From: a virus
IMG/VR virus record: IMGVR_UViG_3300023179_000054
Location: 28,408 to 92,407 of that record
Length of the DNA: 64,000 nt
Reading direction: 5' to 3' (one strand)
Part shown: positions 6,815-15,890 of the stretch, piece by piece
Position numbering within the stretch: the stretch's first letter is position 1
How the letters are laid out: each line of letters begins with the position of its first letter
Notes under the pieces: generated by a model
Databases searched by the model: none
Seen by the model: only the letters and a program-made list of their open reading frames with translations
Told to the model about the DNA's origin: nothing
Translations under genes and position numbers: made by a program

Positions 6815-7762
6815 TTATGACGATTTCATACTTTCCATAATATCGTCTAACGTGTATAGAGGTGTATAATCTAATAGTTCTTTTAATTTGGTATTATCAG
6901 CGACCAGATAAGGAACGTCTCCTTTCCTTTTGCCTGTATAAACTATAGTCATTTCACCATTATGAATGATTTGATTTGCCTTGTCAACCACTTCTTTTAC
7001 GGAGTATCCGTTAGATGAACCGATATTGACGGCAAAGTTTGCTTTCTCTTGTTTTTCGAGATAACGATAGGCATGTATATGGGCACGGCAAATATCTACC
7101 ACATGGACATAATCACGAACACAAGTTCCATCATCAGTTTGGTAATCATCACCATATATTGTTGCTGTTTTATTTTTAGCAAGTATAGGAATTAAATGTG
7201 TTTCTGGGTCATGTTCTTCATATAGATTTGCTTTTACATTACGACCACAGGCATTAAAGTATCTAAGTCTTGCCACATTTATATCATCAAGGCCTTCTAA
7301 TATGGTTTCACACATAGCCTTTGATTTACCATAAACTGATGTAGGATTTACTGGTTGAGTTTCAAGTATATTACCACCAAAGATATAATCTCTACTACAA
7401 TCACCATAAACTGCGGCTGTGGAAGAAAAGATAAAGTTCTTTACTCCGTATTTCTTTGCTGCGGAGATTGCTCCAAGTGTTGCCCCGATGTTGTTTCGGT
7501 AATATGAGAATGGGTTTCGTTCACCTTCTTCCACAGAAATGTATGCGGCAAAGTGGAATATGCAGTCGATACGCCCCTTTGTGGAATAAAAGGTATCGCT
7601 GACAAGATCAGCATGGATAAAATCATCATAAAGATGCCTAAGATGCGGTTTAACATCTTTATCTACTCCTATTATATGGCAGTCAGGATAAAATGTGCCA
7701 AGTTCATGACACATATGGCTGCCGATATAACCGTTACAACCTGTGACTACGAATGTTTTCAT
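6815..7762 (-). CDS. galE: UDP-glucose 4-epimerase
   Basis: An extended short-chain dehydrogenase with the NAD-binding TGCNGYIGSHM at the N-terminus, SSTAAVYG carrying the catalytic Ser/Thr, and YGKSK carrying the catalytic Tyr and Lys. CVRDYVHVVDIC and the overall order match GalE, which interconverts UDP-glucose and UDP-galactose. Length 315 aa is slightly short of the bacterial enzyme (about 338). It overlaps the upstream oxygenase by one base. It probably supplies sugar donors to the transferases of this island. Confidence 0.88.
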   Translation of the reverse strand: MKTFVVTGCNGYIGSHMCHELGTFYPDCHIIGVDKDVKPHLRHLYDDFIHADLVSDTFYSTKGRIDCIFHFAAYISVEEGERNPFSYYRNNIGATLGAISAAKKYGVKNFIFSSTAAVYGDCSRDYIFGGNILETQPVNPTSVYGKSKAMCETILEGLDDINVARLRYFNACGRNVKANLYEEHDPETHLIPILAKNKTATIYGDDYQTDDGTCVRDYVHVVDICRAHIHAYRYLEKQEKANFAVNIGSSNGYSVKEVVDKANQIIHNGEMTIVYTGKRKGDVPYLVADNTKLKELLDYTPLYTLDDIMESMKSS

Positions 7763-8397
7763 TATGAAACCTTATATTTAATATTACCAGAAACACTTAT
7801 TCTATATTCATCACTTGTATAAAATGGACATACAGAATGATTTAAAACACTAGGAAAAAACAAACCTTTACCTTCATAACTTTTATCGGTAAATATAGGA
7901 TAATTACGAATCATACCTAAAATATTGCTATAATGAAAAACAAAAGATGATGTTAAATTTTTTTTCTCATTCATTTCATTATATACTTTTTTTTCTTCTA
8001 TTACATCATATGGAATTTTTATCCATATAACAAATGAAAAAATTCCAGAATGGTCATGTAAAGGATTAAATTCATGTTTTTTTTGAAAGTTGACCCAGCA
8101 ATTTTGTAAAATAAGAGGAACACCAGATGTCAGTATATTGTCACAATATTCTAAGGAACCAAAATTATAAAAATATTTTTCAACTAAAGGATATATAATA
8201 TTTCCAATATGTTCTCGACATTCAATTAATTTATATTCTTTATCAATATGTCCAGCTAAACTTTTATTACATTTAATAGATTTATCAAAATTATTTTGTA
8301 TTCCATTAACTTCATTTTTTATTGGTAATAACTGTTCTTCATCTAATTCAAATTGTAAAAATCCTAAATTAGGAAATGTAAAAGGAGTTATATTCAT
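7762..8397 (-). CDS. Putative 2OG-Fe(II) oxygenase (PF13759 type), copy A
   Basis: FNPLHDHSGIFSFVIW followed much later by LFFPSVLNHSV and DEYRISVSGN matches the layout of small phage 2-oxoglutarate oxygenases: His/Asp iron ligands, a distal His, then Arg for 2-oxoglutarate. The product is 211 aa. It is a paralogue of 8955-9560 and shares an exact 45-base stretch with it. The gene is more AT-rich than its neighbours. It starts in an ATGA overlap with the methyltransferase. Substrate unknown; the setting suggests sugar or lipid modification. Confidence 0.7.
   Translation of the reverse strand: MNITPFTFPNLGFLQFELDEEQLLPIKNEVNGIQNNFDKSIKCNKSLAGHIDKEYKLIECREHIGNIIYPLVEKYFYNFGSLEYCDNILTSGVPLILQNCWVNFQKKHEFNPLHDHSGIFSFVIWIKIPYDVIEEKKVYNEMNEKKNLTSSFVFHYSNILGMIRNYPIFTDKSYEGKGLFFPSVLNHSVCPFYTSDEYRISVSGNIKYKVS
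7784..7828. repeat. 45-bp exact direct repeat, copy 1
   Basis: Identical to 8965-9009 over 45 bases. It encodes the YTSDEYRISVSGN region of oxygenase copy A, including the predicted 2-oxoglutarate-binding Arg. The exact nucleotide match contrasts with the much lower similarity elsewhere in the two genes, suggesting recent conversion or recombination. Confidence 0.9.
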
Positions 8398-8945
8398 TTG
8401 GATGCCGTCATCAATAGAACCGCACCACGGGCAGGTTCAGGATTACGTAAATCAGGAACACGTTTGATATCTTTAAATCCTGCTTCACTCAAATGTTTGT
8501 GTAAGATTACCTCACAGAAACCATTAATATGTCCCATACCTGGTATTTTGTGTTCTTCTGGATGACGCCAACCACCGAACAAATAATCCATGGCATTATC
8601 CCAAGGGTTTTCATGCTGTCTTAACCAATCAACGTTGGCCTTTTCATTCCAATCCCTCTTCACAATACGTTCCATAATCCACAAAACATCAGGACAGGAA
8701 ATCTCAAAGATACCACCTGGTTTCAAAACACGATTGATTTCTTTTAATACCAAAGGAGCATCAAACTTGGTTAGGTGTTCAATAACATCACCAAGATAAA
8801 TCTTGTCAGCAAAGTTATCTTCAAATGGATATGGATAATGTGTGAGGTTGTGGACGTGTGTGACGCCGGCCCACTGGTGTAAATCCATTCTTATCGTAGC
8901 ATCGGCCTTTGGATGTGGGCCTGAACCAATATCAATAATTACCAT
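8394..8945 (-). CDS. Class I SAM-dependent methyltransferase
   Basis: VIIDIGSGPHPKADATIRMD is motif I of a class I methyltransferase. LGDVIEHLTKFD and LKEINRVLKPGGIFEISCPDV are the motif IV to VI region typical of the Methyltransf_11 type. Length is 183 aa, with little C-terminal extension. It lies between two duplicated 2OG oxygenases in the glycan island and overlaps the downstream one by ATGA. Probable substrate is a sugar, lipid or nucleotide sugar; this is inference from context. Confidence 0.8.
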   Translation of the reverse strand: MVIIDIGSGPHPKADATIRMDLHQWAGVTHVHNLTHYPYPFEDNFADKIYLGDVIEHLTKFDAPLVLKEINRVLKPGGIFEISCPDVLWIMERIVKRDWNEKANVDWLRQHENPWDNAMDYLFGGWRHPEEHKIPGMGHINGFCEVILHKHLSEAGFKDIKRVPDLRNPEPARGAVLLMTASK

Positions 8946-8954
8946 GTTATATCC

Positions 8955-9560
8955 TTATGCAAAGTTACCAGAAACACTTATTCTATATTCATCACTTGTA
9001 TAAAATGGATTCACAAAATGCCGCATTTTAGCAGGAAAGAATATAAGTTTATTTTCATATGTTTTATCAGCAGGAATAGGATGCCTTTGTATTTCACCTA
9101 AAGCATCTGTATATTGAAAGCAAAAGTTAGCAGTAATGTTTTCACCTGGATTAATGTGAGGGAATGTTTTATATTCTTCTTGTATATAGTATGGCACTCT
9201 TAACCATAAAGCAAAACTAAAAACACCTAAATGATGATGTACCGGATTAAACTCATGTTTCTTTTGATAGTTAACCCAAACATTCTCTAAAAAATATCCA
9301 TCATCTTTACAAATAAGATGTGGAAATATTTTCTTATATTCATATACTAATGGAAGTAAAAGATTTTCTATATGAGATTTACATTTAAATAAGTAATACT
9401 CATTATTGAGATGGCCAGCCAGACCTTGATTAAATCTGGCGGCCTTATCAAAATTTTTATATACTTCCTTAACCTCTTCAACAATTGGTTTAACATCATC
9501 GTCATATAAATCAACAGATAGAAAACCTAAATTGCTAAAGTGTTGACTACTTACTTCCAT
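8955..9560 (-). CDS. Putative 2OG-Fe(II) oxygenase (PF13759 type), copy B
   Basis: FNPVHHHLGVFSFALW, FFPAKMRHFVNPF and DEYRISVSGNF give the same motif order as copy A. The two proteins align over their whole length (FPNLGFL/FSNLGFL at the N-terminus, LAGHxxxEY next), so they arose by duplication. The start overlaps the end of the upstream epimerase by 14 bases. Function unknown beyond the predicted Fe(II)/2-oxoglutarate chemistry. Confidence 0.7.
   Translation of the reverse strand: MEVSSQHFSNLGFLSVDLYDDDVKPIVEEVKEVYKNFDKAARFNQGLAGHLNNEYYLFKCKSHIENLLLPLVYEYKKIFPHLICKDDGYFLENVWVNYQKKHEFNPVHHHLGVFSFALWLRVPYYIQEEYKTFPHINPGENITANFCFQYTDALGEIQRHPIPADKTYENKLIFFPAKMRHFVNPFYTSDEYRISVSGNFA
8965..9009. 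repeat. 45-bp exact direct repeat, copy 2
   Basis: Identical to 7784-7828. The repeats are in the same orientation, about 1.18 kb apart, and bracket the methyltransferase gene. Recombination between them would delete one oxygenase and the methyltransferase. Confidence 0.9.
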
Positions 9561-10530
9561 TCAAAGCATCCCTAATACAAAGACGGAGACTATCATCAAC
9601 CTTCATCTTTGCTTCCCAACCAAGGAGTTCTTTAGCCTTATCAACATTAGGAACACGATAGCGAACATCGTTCTTATATGCTGGTTTATGAGCAAAGGTC
9701 ATAGCAGCATCAAAGGTACAACCAAACTCATTAGCAGCAATCGATCTAATCTTCCTTGCTAACTCAAGCATAGTAATCGGTTCATGATTACCTAGATTAA
9801 ACGCATGACCGTTTGTCTTAGAGGAAAATGAATGTGTAGCAATTGCCTCTGCTACCTCGTCAATCCATGTGAAGCAACGGATTTGTTCACCATCACCTAA
9901 CATAGGAATAACATTAGAACGTTTAACAATAATCTCGTTCATAAAGTCAGCAAAAACATGAGAAACACCTTGTGTACCTTCTGACTTTTCATATGGAGTT
10001 AGAATGTTAAATGGACGCCAAATGGTATAAGCAACACCATATTGCTTCTCAAAAGCAATAGACATCTTTTCACCAACATACTTTGATAAACCATATTCCG
10101 TGTAAGGAGCAATTACAGTATCAACATCATCTTCCTTAACTTCACCTTGGCAGTTCTCATATACCATAGATGATGATGTATAAACAACCTTAGGTACATG
10201 GTTATCAACTGCGGCCTTGAGGACATTATTGTGTAGTGCTAAATCTTCACCAAGGATATCGGCACAATACATATTGAAACCACCAACACCATAAATACGT
10301 GCCGCAGCCTGAATGATTAGGTCTGGTTTAACATCCTTCACAAGAGCATTAACTGATGGACGATCTGTGAGGTCGGCCTTGCGAAACTCATATCCTTGTC
10401 CGGCAATACCAAGACGTTCACCATAACGGCAAAGATTATCCACACCATATACAGCATGGCCATCTCTAAGCAGTTTTGGAATAACTGCCTGCATCAAAGA
10501 ACCTTCGCTTCCGCATACTAATACTTTCAT
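9547..10530 (-). CDS. NAD-dependent sugar epimerase/dehydratase
   Basis: An extended short-chain dehydrogenase of 327 aa. VCGSEGSLMQAVIPKLL is the nucleotide-binding loop, YTSSSMVYEN holds the catalytic Ser, and YTEYGLSKYVGEK has the YxxxK pair. INAMIT-like regions of GDP-fucose synthase are not clear, so it is best called an NDP-sugar epimerase/dehydratase. It overlaps the dehydrogenase gene upstream (ATGA). It probably makes a nucleotide-sugar donor for the island's transferases. Confidence 0.82.
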   Translation of the reverse strand: MKVLVCGSEGSLMQAVIPKLLRDGHAVYGVDNLCRYGERLGIAGQGYEFRKADLTDRPSVNALVKDVKPDLIIQAAARIYGVGGFNMYCADILGEDLALHNNVLKAAVDNHVPKVVYTSSSMVYENCQGEVKEDDVDTVIAPYTEYGLSKYVGEKMSIAFEKQYGVAYTIWRPFNILTPYEKSEGTQGVSHVFADFMNEIIVKRSNVIPMLGDGEQIRCFTWIDEVAEAIATHSFSSKTNGHAFNLGNHEPITMLELARKIRSIAANEFGCTFDAAMTFAHKPAYKNDVRYRVPNVDKAKELLGWEAKMKVDDSLRLCIRDALNGSK

Positions 10531-11762
10531 TTCACATCTCCAACTTTATAAATCCCTGTATTACTTAGTTTGCTTTCTGGGAACATCTTCCAGAGGTCAG
10601 CAACAATACATCCTTCTCTAAACATATCTAATTTACAATAATCAGCAAATACTGTATGTGGTGTCATAACAATAACCGCATCATAGTCCTGAAATGCTGG
10701 TGGGGTTTCTCCAGCAATATAATAAGGGTCAACCATCCATGCTTTTACACCATGCTTCTTACAAACCTTTTTCATTTTAAAGGCGAGAGAGTTGCGAGTA
10801 TCATCACAATCCTTCTTAAATGTGGCACCAAGAATAAGGACTTTCTTTATACTTTTATTAATAACTTTAATACGATTAAAGATATAGTCAGGCATACCTT
10901 CGTTAATAAGAAAGCTAGTGTTAATAAGATCGCCAAAGGGAATGTCAGACAACAAGAAACGGCCGTCTTTGAAGAGGCAAGGACCTCCAACATTAGGTCC
11001 TGGATGAGGCACATCCATTCGTGGATAATCGTAATTACATGCATCGATAACTTTGTCAATATTAATGCCATGTTTTTCTCCAATCATCCAAAACTCATTA
11101 GCAAAGGCAAATGAAACATAACGATACATATTAGTCATTAGTTTACCAATCTCAACCTCTCTTGGTGTAAGATGAAATACTTTATTACTAATGAATGTAT
11201 TAAAGAATAGTGAGGCCTGTAAATAGGAATCATCAGAAAAGGCACCAACTAATTGTGGCAGACTGGAGATTTCTGTAATACTTTTACCTTGAACGACACG
11301 TTCTGGTGCAAATACAAGATGATAATCTTTACCTTCTATCCAACCATGATTATCTTCAATATGGTCTCTAATAACCTCTGTTGTTCCTGGTGATACTGTA
11401 GAACGAAGGACAATTAATTGTCCTTTCTTCATACGAGGAATAAGAGTATCGTCAACAAAATTAAAAAGATCATCCAATCGGGCATTACCTTCTCCATCTA
11501 CTGGCGTGCCAATCATAATGGCAATAACATCAGAGTCCTTAATAGGATCGAATCCAGTAGTGAATATAACTGATTTATTGCCAAGGCACTTATCTAATAG
11601 TCCTTTAGCATCTTCTTCAACATAAGGCACGTTGCCTTCATTTAGTTGTCTTACAATATCTTCATTAACATCAATACCATAAACTGTATGTCCGGCATTC
11701 GCAATAACTAATGAAAGAGGGAATCCAACGTGGCCGCCGGCACCAATAACAGAAACAATCAT
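10527..11762 (-). CDS. UDP-sugar dehydrogenase (UDP-Glc/UDP-ManNAc DH family)
   Basis: The protein (411 aa) begins VSVIGAGGHVGFPLSLVIANAGH, a Rossmann loop, and has STVSPGTTE and GPNVGGPCLFKD with the catalytic Cys of the family. The C-terminal domain has LGATFKKDCDDTRNS. These enzymes oxidise the C6 hydroxyl of UDP-glucose or UDP-N-acetylmannosamine to the acid. The GPNVGGPC form leans towards the WecC/UDP-ManNAc branch, but substrate cannot be fixed. It overlaps both neighbours by ATGA, so it is part of one operon. Confidence 0.87.
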   Translation of the reverse strand: MIVSVIGAGGHVGFPLSLVIANAGHTVYGIDVNEDIVRQLNEGNVPYVEEDAKGLLDKCLGNKSVIFTTGFDPIKDSDVIAIMIGTPVDGEGNARLDDLFNFVDDTLIPRMKKGQLIVLRSTVSPGTTEVIRDHIEDNHGWIEGKDYHLVFAPERVVQGKSITEISSLPQLVGAFSDDSYLQASLFFNTFISNKVFHLTPREVEIGKLMTNMYRYVSFAFANEFWMIGEKHGINIDKVIDACNYDYPRMDVPHPGPNVGGPCLFKDGRFLLSDIPFGDLINTSFLINEGMPDYIFNRIKVINKSIKKVLILGATFKKDCDDTRNSLAFKMKKVCKKHGVKAWMVDPYYIAGETPPAFQDYDAVIVMTPHTVFADYCKLDMFREGCIVADLWKMFPESKLSNTGIYKVGDVK

Positions 11763-12700
11763 CTTAAAGTCTCCAATAAAACATCTTCTATATCATTACA
11801 AGTATCTTGTATAGTATGATTACACATAACATAATTATAAGCATCATCAATCTTTTTATCATTCCGTTTATGTTTACGGAGCAATTCCATTAATTCTTCT
11901 TCGTCATTATATGTGGTGCCATAATAGCACATATCTTTCGCACCGGCAATATCTCTTGCGTACCAAGGCACTTTATTCATCATAGATTCTAAAAGGACAA
12001 GTCCGAAACCTTCCTCATAAGAGTTCATAATATAAGCATCTGCGGCACTAATAGAAAGTAATACCTCTGTCTTGTCTTTACCAAAGAAACATTTTACATT
12101 ATTTGTTTCCTTTGGCATCAAATGTTCTTCACCATATCCATATAAATGAAGTTCGGCATTAGAAATCTTTGCTTTTGTAAATGCGTCTGCTAACGGTGCC
12201 ATAGCCTTGTGCGGCCAAAATCCACCTGCGGAAACAAATATTTTTTTGCCTGTTAAGTTTGCTCTTTGATATTTGTGAGGAACAATACCATGTCGAACAC
12301 GGCGACCTTTATCAATAACATTCCATTTTTTAAGGTGTTCGATATCCATAGATGTAGAATAACCAAGATAAGGATGATACTGTAGTCCTAATTTACAAAC
12401 ATCACTATCACTTGGTTTGATTATTAGATAAAGAACAGGAGACCTAATCTTATTACCATTAAAATGAATAATGTTTTGATAATAGACATCACCACCATGG
12501 ACGATAATAAGATCCCACTTTTCATTTAGTATCTGATAATCTTTATTGACCTTTACACCATTATAATCACCTTGGTGCGTCTCTGCCAATACGGTAATGT
12601 CATGACCTCTTTTAAGCATCTCTTCGGCCATGTTCTGCACATAATACTCACTACCGCCAGGATAAGGTGCGTAGCGGTGAACCACAAACAATAATCTCAT
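11759..12700 (-). CDS. GT4-family glycosyltransferase
   Basis: MRLLFVVHRYAPYPGGSEYYVQNM is the start of a GT4/GT1 transferase. VSAGGFWPHKAM, LHLYGYGEE and EEGFGLVLLESMMNKVPW (E-x7-E) follow. At 313 aa it is compact compared with bacterial family members. It overlaps the UDP-sugar dehydrogenase downstream by ATGA and abuts the GT10 gene upstream. Likely adds a sugar to a glycan or lipid-linked acceptor. Confidence 0.85.
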   Translation of the reverse strand: MRLLFVVHRYAPYPGGSEYYVQNMAEEMLKRGHDITVLAETHQGDYNGVKVNKDYQILNEKWDLIIVHGGDVYYQNIIHFNGNKIRSPVLYLIIKPSDSDVCKLGLQYHPYLGYSTSMDIEHLKKWNVIDKGRRVRHGIVPHKYQRANLTGKKIFVSAGGFWPHKAMAPLADAFTKAKISNAELHLYGYGEEHLMPKETNNVKCFFGKDKTEVLLSISAADAYIMNSYEEGFGLVLLESMMNKVPWYARDIAGAKDMCYYGTTYNDEEELMELLRKHKRNDKKIDDAYNYVMCNHTIQDTCNDIEDVLLETLR

Positions 12701-13584
12701 TATCCCTCCATAACAAACTTATCCCACCATTCATAAAGGTTGTGTAAGTCCGTATATTCATTAGGTATATCATTTTTAAAAGCAGGACGTTCTATAATAT
12801 CCAAGTATTCCTGTTTACCAGCAGGTGAATCCAGATGTTCTACATATTTAACAACATCATTTAGTGTCTTAAAATTATGGCAATTGATGAAGGCACTTGT
12901 ATTGAAATCACGGTCAACCGTTGGTGATCCCCAATATATAGGCATCGTTTTTACTTGTAAAGCATTAAACAATTTTTCGGTTGTATAACCAGGATAAGAA
13001 CCATTCTCAAAACAAATATTAAAACGATAGTTATTAAGGAAGTCTAACTTATATTGTAGTTTATCCCTAGGAAGAACCTCACCCATATTGTTTAGATGTG
13101 GACCAGCCGAGTCAACATGTTTATATGTGTTAGTTAATCCAAACATGGCGTTTCGCATTTCTTGTCGAGGATTAGAAACAACAAAGGAACAAAACTTTCT
13201 TGTATCATAATCCTTTTCATAATCATGTTTAAGACCAACTAATTGGTAATAATTGTCCGTCCATTTTTCCACTACTGCACCATACATATCGATAACATAT
13301 AGTGGCAAACGGTAATGCTTTGGACTATTCTCATGGTCGAATGTCATGGCAGCAAAACATTCATCATAGTTTGGCCTTACATTCTCACCTGTATAGAAAA
13401 TCTTTTTAACATTACTACCATACTGGCGATGTGATTGACCGAAGTTTCCATCACCATATATAAGATACTCTGGGTTATCATTTGTTATAATGATGTCGTA
13501 ATACTTACCCAGAGTATGTGTAAAGAAATTTATTGCCGTTGTGAATGTATCGGCAAAACCAATACGAAGGTTCTTGCGGGTCAT
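12700..13584 (-). CDS. GT10-family (alpha-1,3-fucosyltransferase-like) glycosyltransferase
   Basis: The C-terminal half contains FNICFENGSYPGYTTEKL followed by MPIYWGSPTV and FINCHNF, the signature of family GT10, whose known members transfer fucose from GDP-fucose. The N-terminal half (FYTGENVRPNYDECFAAMTFDH) also fits this family. Length is 294 aa. A GDP-fucose synthase is not certain in the window, so the donor could come from the host. This is a clear sign that the phage makes or decorates a complex surface glycan. Confidence 0.85.
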   Translation of the reverse strand: MTRKNLRIGFADTFTTAINFFTHTLGKYYDIIITNDNPEYLIYGDGNFGQSHRQYGSNVKKIFYTGENVRPNYDECFAAMTFDHENSPKHYRLPLYVIDMYGAVVEKWTDNYYQLVGLKHDYEKDYDTRKFCSFVVSNPRQEMRNAMFGLTNTYKHVDSAGPHLNNMGEVLPRDKLQYKLDFLNNYRFNICFENGSYPGYTTEKLFNALQVKTMPIYWGSPTVDRDFNTSAFINCHNFKTLNDVVKYVEHLDSPAGKQEYLDIIERPAFKNDIPNEYTDLHNLYEWWDKFVMEG

Positions 13585-14180
13585 TACTTATACCAGAAGA
13601 AAGCGGAATTTGTAGATAGATTAATTGGTGCTGTGATACTATAATCATTACGAAATTCATTTACAGCCCGACTTACTGCCTCGATAGAAGAATAATCATG
13701 GCCACAGAATAGTCCACCCTTCTTCAATAAAGGATAATACTTTTCACAGTCCATATATGTTGCTCCATATGAATGGTCGCCATCAACAAAGATAAAATCA
13801 AACTCTTCTTTATCGGTAATAGACTTAATCTTATCAGCAGCATCCTCGGATGTTTCTCTAATCATCTCTACTCGATCACCATATTGTTTTAGGTTCTCTT
13901 GTGCGATCATCATAAACTTATCAATAACTTTTTGTGTAATCTCACCATTCCAATCATCATAAGCCTTGTATGGGTCAATCGTGTATAGTTTAATAATGTT
14001 AGGGCATTTATCTAATAGAAATGCGGTTGACTCGGCACGGCAAGTGCCAATCTCTAAACCTACAACATTCTCACCAAGTCTTTTAACATAAGGTGCCAGT
14101 CCTTTTACTGATACCCAATCATAAGGCCATTTATCACCAAGTTCTTTAATCGTCATAAAATCTTCATCAGTCAAAGCCAT
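13584..14180 (-). CDS. Class I SAM-dependent methyltransferase (Methyltransf_24-like)
   Basis: LEIGTCRAESTAFLL is motif I, and DFIFVDGDHSYGATYMDCEKY with LKKGGLFCGHDYSS covers the later motifs, as in the Methyltransf_24/cephalosporin-hydroxylase-like group often found in glycan clusters. Length is 198 aa. It sits between two glycosyltransferases and shares one base with the GT10 gene. Sugar O-methylation is plausible but unproven. Confidence 0.8.
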   Translation of the reverse strand: MALTDEDFMTIKELGDKWPYDWVSVKGLAPYVKRLGENVVGLEIGTCRAESTAFLLDKCPNIIKLYTIDPYKAYDDWNGEITQKVIDKFMMIAQENLKQYGDRVEMIRETSEDAADKIKSITDKEEFDFIFVDGDHSYGATYMDCEKYYPLLKKGGLFCGHDYSSIEAVSRAVNEFRNDYSITAPINLSTNSAFFWYK

Positions 14181-14182
14181 CT

Positions 14183-15082
14183 TTAATCTCCAAACTTATT
14201 TGTAAATAATTCTTTCCACTCAGGCACACGGTCCCACTGGTGTATTACCGATACTTTATTTCCGTTTGCGTAAACTTCATTATTGATTACATTATATTCT
14301 ATTTTACTCACAAATGGCAAGTCAATATTAGGATTTGCTCTATATGCTTCACCAATACCACCTGAACCGGCCTGAATAGCAGGCAGAGATGTGCCAGCAT
14401 GAACAACCCAAGCATCGGAAGGATTTGTAAATTTAGTTGATAATGAATATACTTCCGATTGTAGAAGGACATTTAGTGCGGCTTGGTCTGGACCACCGCC
14501 GCCTGGAACATGTGGATTTAGTCCACGACAAATCAACCAGACATTAAGTGCCAAGTCTTTCATAGCATTTCTTGAACCGGCAATAACACCAGCACAATAG
14601 ATTTCATTATCACCATATGTTTCAAGGAAATACTGACCGAAAGCCTGCTGTAAATTATTTCTTCCCCATGGTTCATCTTTATACTTTAGATTTTCCGAAC
14701 CAACAAGAATATTTCCAAAAAAGTTTTTGTCTAACCATTTAGATGGATCGTCCTGAAAGATAACATCTCTAACATCGGTCATAATAACATTTTTGACCGG
14801 TTCACTTAATAGATTTAGAAAACTATAAAGATGGAAGAAGCGGTCAACCATAACAGAACCACGAGAATTATCATGAGAGAATCCAGTTTTTTCATCATAT
14901 TGATTACAACCAATCAACATAAATCCTTCGGCAGTAAGTTTTCTTACCGTCTCGGCATCCATGTTATAAACAATAAGTGCCTTGTGTCCAGTAAAACCAG
15001 ACTTTTTGATAGAGTTGGCCCAGTGTTGTATCTGTTCCCATCTATATCTATCAACTACACCTACAACTATATCTTTGTCCAT
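14183..15082 (-). CDS. Putative GT-A-fold glycosyltransferase
   Basis: DIVVGVVDRYRWEQIQHW at the N-terminus and NVIMTDVRDVIFQDDPSKWL in the middle resemble nucleotide-diphospho-sugar transferases of the GT-A fold, with DVRD in the place of the DxD metal motif. IYCAGVIAGSRNAM and GGGPDQAALNVLL fit the family of TOD1/MUCI70-like and GT8-like enzymes. Length is 299 aa. Its overlap with the GT2 gene upstream supports operon membership. Donor and acceptor unknown. Confidence 0.65.
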   Translation of the reverse strand: MDKDIVVGVVDRYRWEQIQHWANSIKKSGFTGHKALIVYNMDAETVRKLTAEGFMLIGCNQYDEKTGFSHDNSRGSVMVDRFFHLYSFLNLLSEPVKNVIMTDVRDVIFQDDPSKWLDKNFFGNILVGSENLKYKDEPWGRNNLQQAFGQYFLETYGDNEIYCAGVIAGSRNAMKDLALNVWLICRGLNPHVPGGGGPDQAALNVLLQSEVYSLSTKFTNPSDAWVVHAGTSLPAIQAGSGGIGEAYRANPNIDLPFVSKIEYNVINNEVYANGNKVSVIHQWDRVPEWKELFTNKFGD

Positions 15083-15834
15083 GGATATTTCCCTTCATAA
15101 TATTGTTCTTGTGTTCTATTACCTGCCTCGAAAAACTCTTTTGTTACTGAATTAGGATTACCATCTAAACGGTAGCAAAGTGTATGCTTACCATTTGTAT
15201 CATACTTAGCATATTGTTTAACAGAATAAAAATACTGGCGATCACCACCCCAACCGGCGTGCCAGAAATGGCATGTCTTTTGTATGAACTCTCTCTTCCA
15301 ACAAAATGATGATGTGTCAATTAAGAACTGTTCACCATGAGGAGAGCGGCGTGACATGAATATTGGCCATTTGCCGAGGCTTTCACAATTATCATCGGTA
15401 ATATACTTTCCTTCTGGCGAGTATATCTTACGGAGTGAGAAAGAGAAATCCAAGTTTTTACTCTCGGCAGTCTGCACAAGGGTCTCAACGTGATCACTTT
15501 CATACCAATTGTCCTCATCAAGAAACATAATATAATCGGAATTTAATAGATGTGGCATAGCAGCATAGATACGATGACCATAAAAATCACCGCCTGTTTT
15601 GCCTGTATTTTCTGGAAGAATAAGAACTTTTACTTTATCTTTTGGTGGTAAACCAACTTGTTCAAATACACCGTTGACAAATTCTTTACCATCAACTACA
15701 ATAAGGTGTTTAATGTGTTTATAGGTTTGTTTCTCAACACTATCTAAGGCATCTTTTAGTTTTGGTGAACCAATAGTGGGGGTTATGACCGTGACGGTCT
15801 TAGGTTTGGAAGTATCTTCAATCACAAGTTTCAT
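15067..15834 (-). CDS. GT2-family glycosyltransferase
   Basis: TVITPTIGSPKLKDALDSV, HLIVVDGKE and YIMFLDEDNWYESDHVETLV match family GT2; LDEDN is the metal-binding DxD variant. The C-terminal part (SPHGEQFLIDTSSFCWKR) also fits. Length is 255 aa. It is the first gene of the glycan operon, downstream of a hairpin and a late-type box at 15892-15898. Confidence 0.83.
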   Translation of the reverse strand: MKLVIEDTSKPKTVTVITPTIGSPKLKDALDSVEKQTYKHIKHLIVVDGKEFVNGVFEQVGLPPKDKVKVLILPENTGKTGGDFYGHRIYAAMPHLLNSDYIMFLDEDNWYESDHVETLVQTAESKNLDFSFSLRKIYSPEGKYITDDNCESLGKWPIFMSRRSPHGEQFLIDTSSFCWKREFIQKTCHFWHAGWGGDRQYFYSVKQYAKYDTNGKHTLCYRLDGNPNSVTKEFFEAGNRTQEQYYEGKYPWTKI

Positions 15835-15853
15835 GATATAATCCTAAAGAGGA

Positions 15854-15879
15854 GCGGGGCTTGATATCAGAGGCCCCGC
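15854..15879. terminator. GC-rich hairpin between Hsp20 and glycan operon
   Basis: GCGGGGC (15854-15860) and GCCCCGC (15873-15879) form a perfect 7-bp GC-rich stem with a 12-base loop. No long U-tract follows on the minus strand, so it may be a weak terminator of the Hsp20 transcript or a leader hairpin of the glycan operon; it begins about 13 bases after the late-type box. Confidence 0.55.
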
Positions 15880-15890
15880 CCATGTTATGT

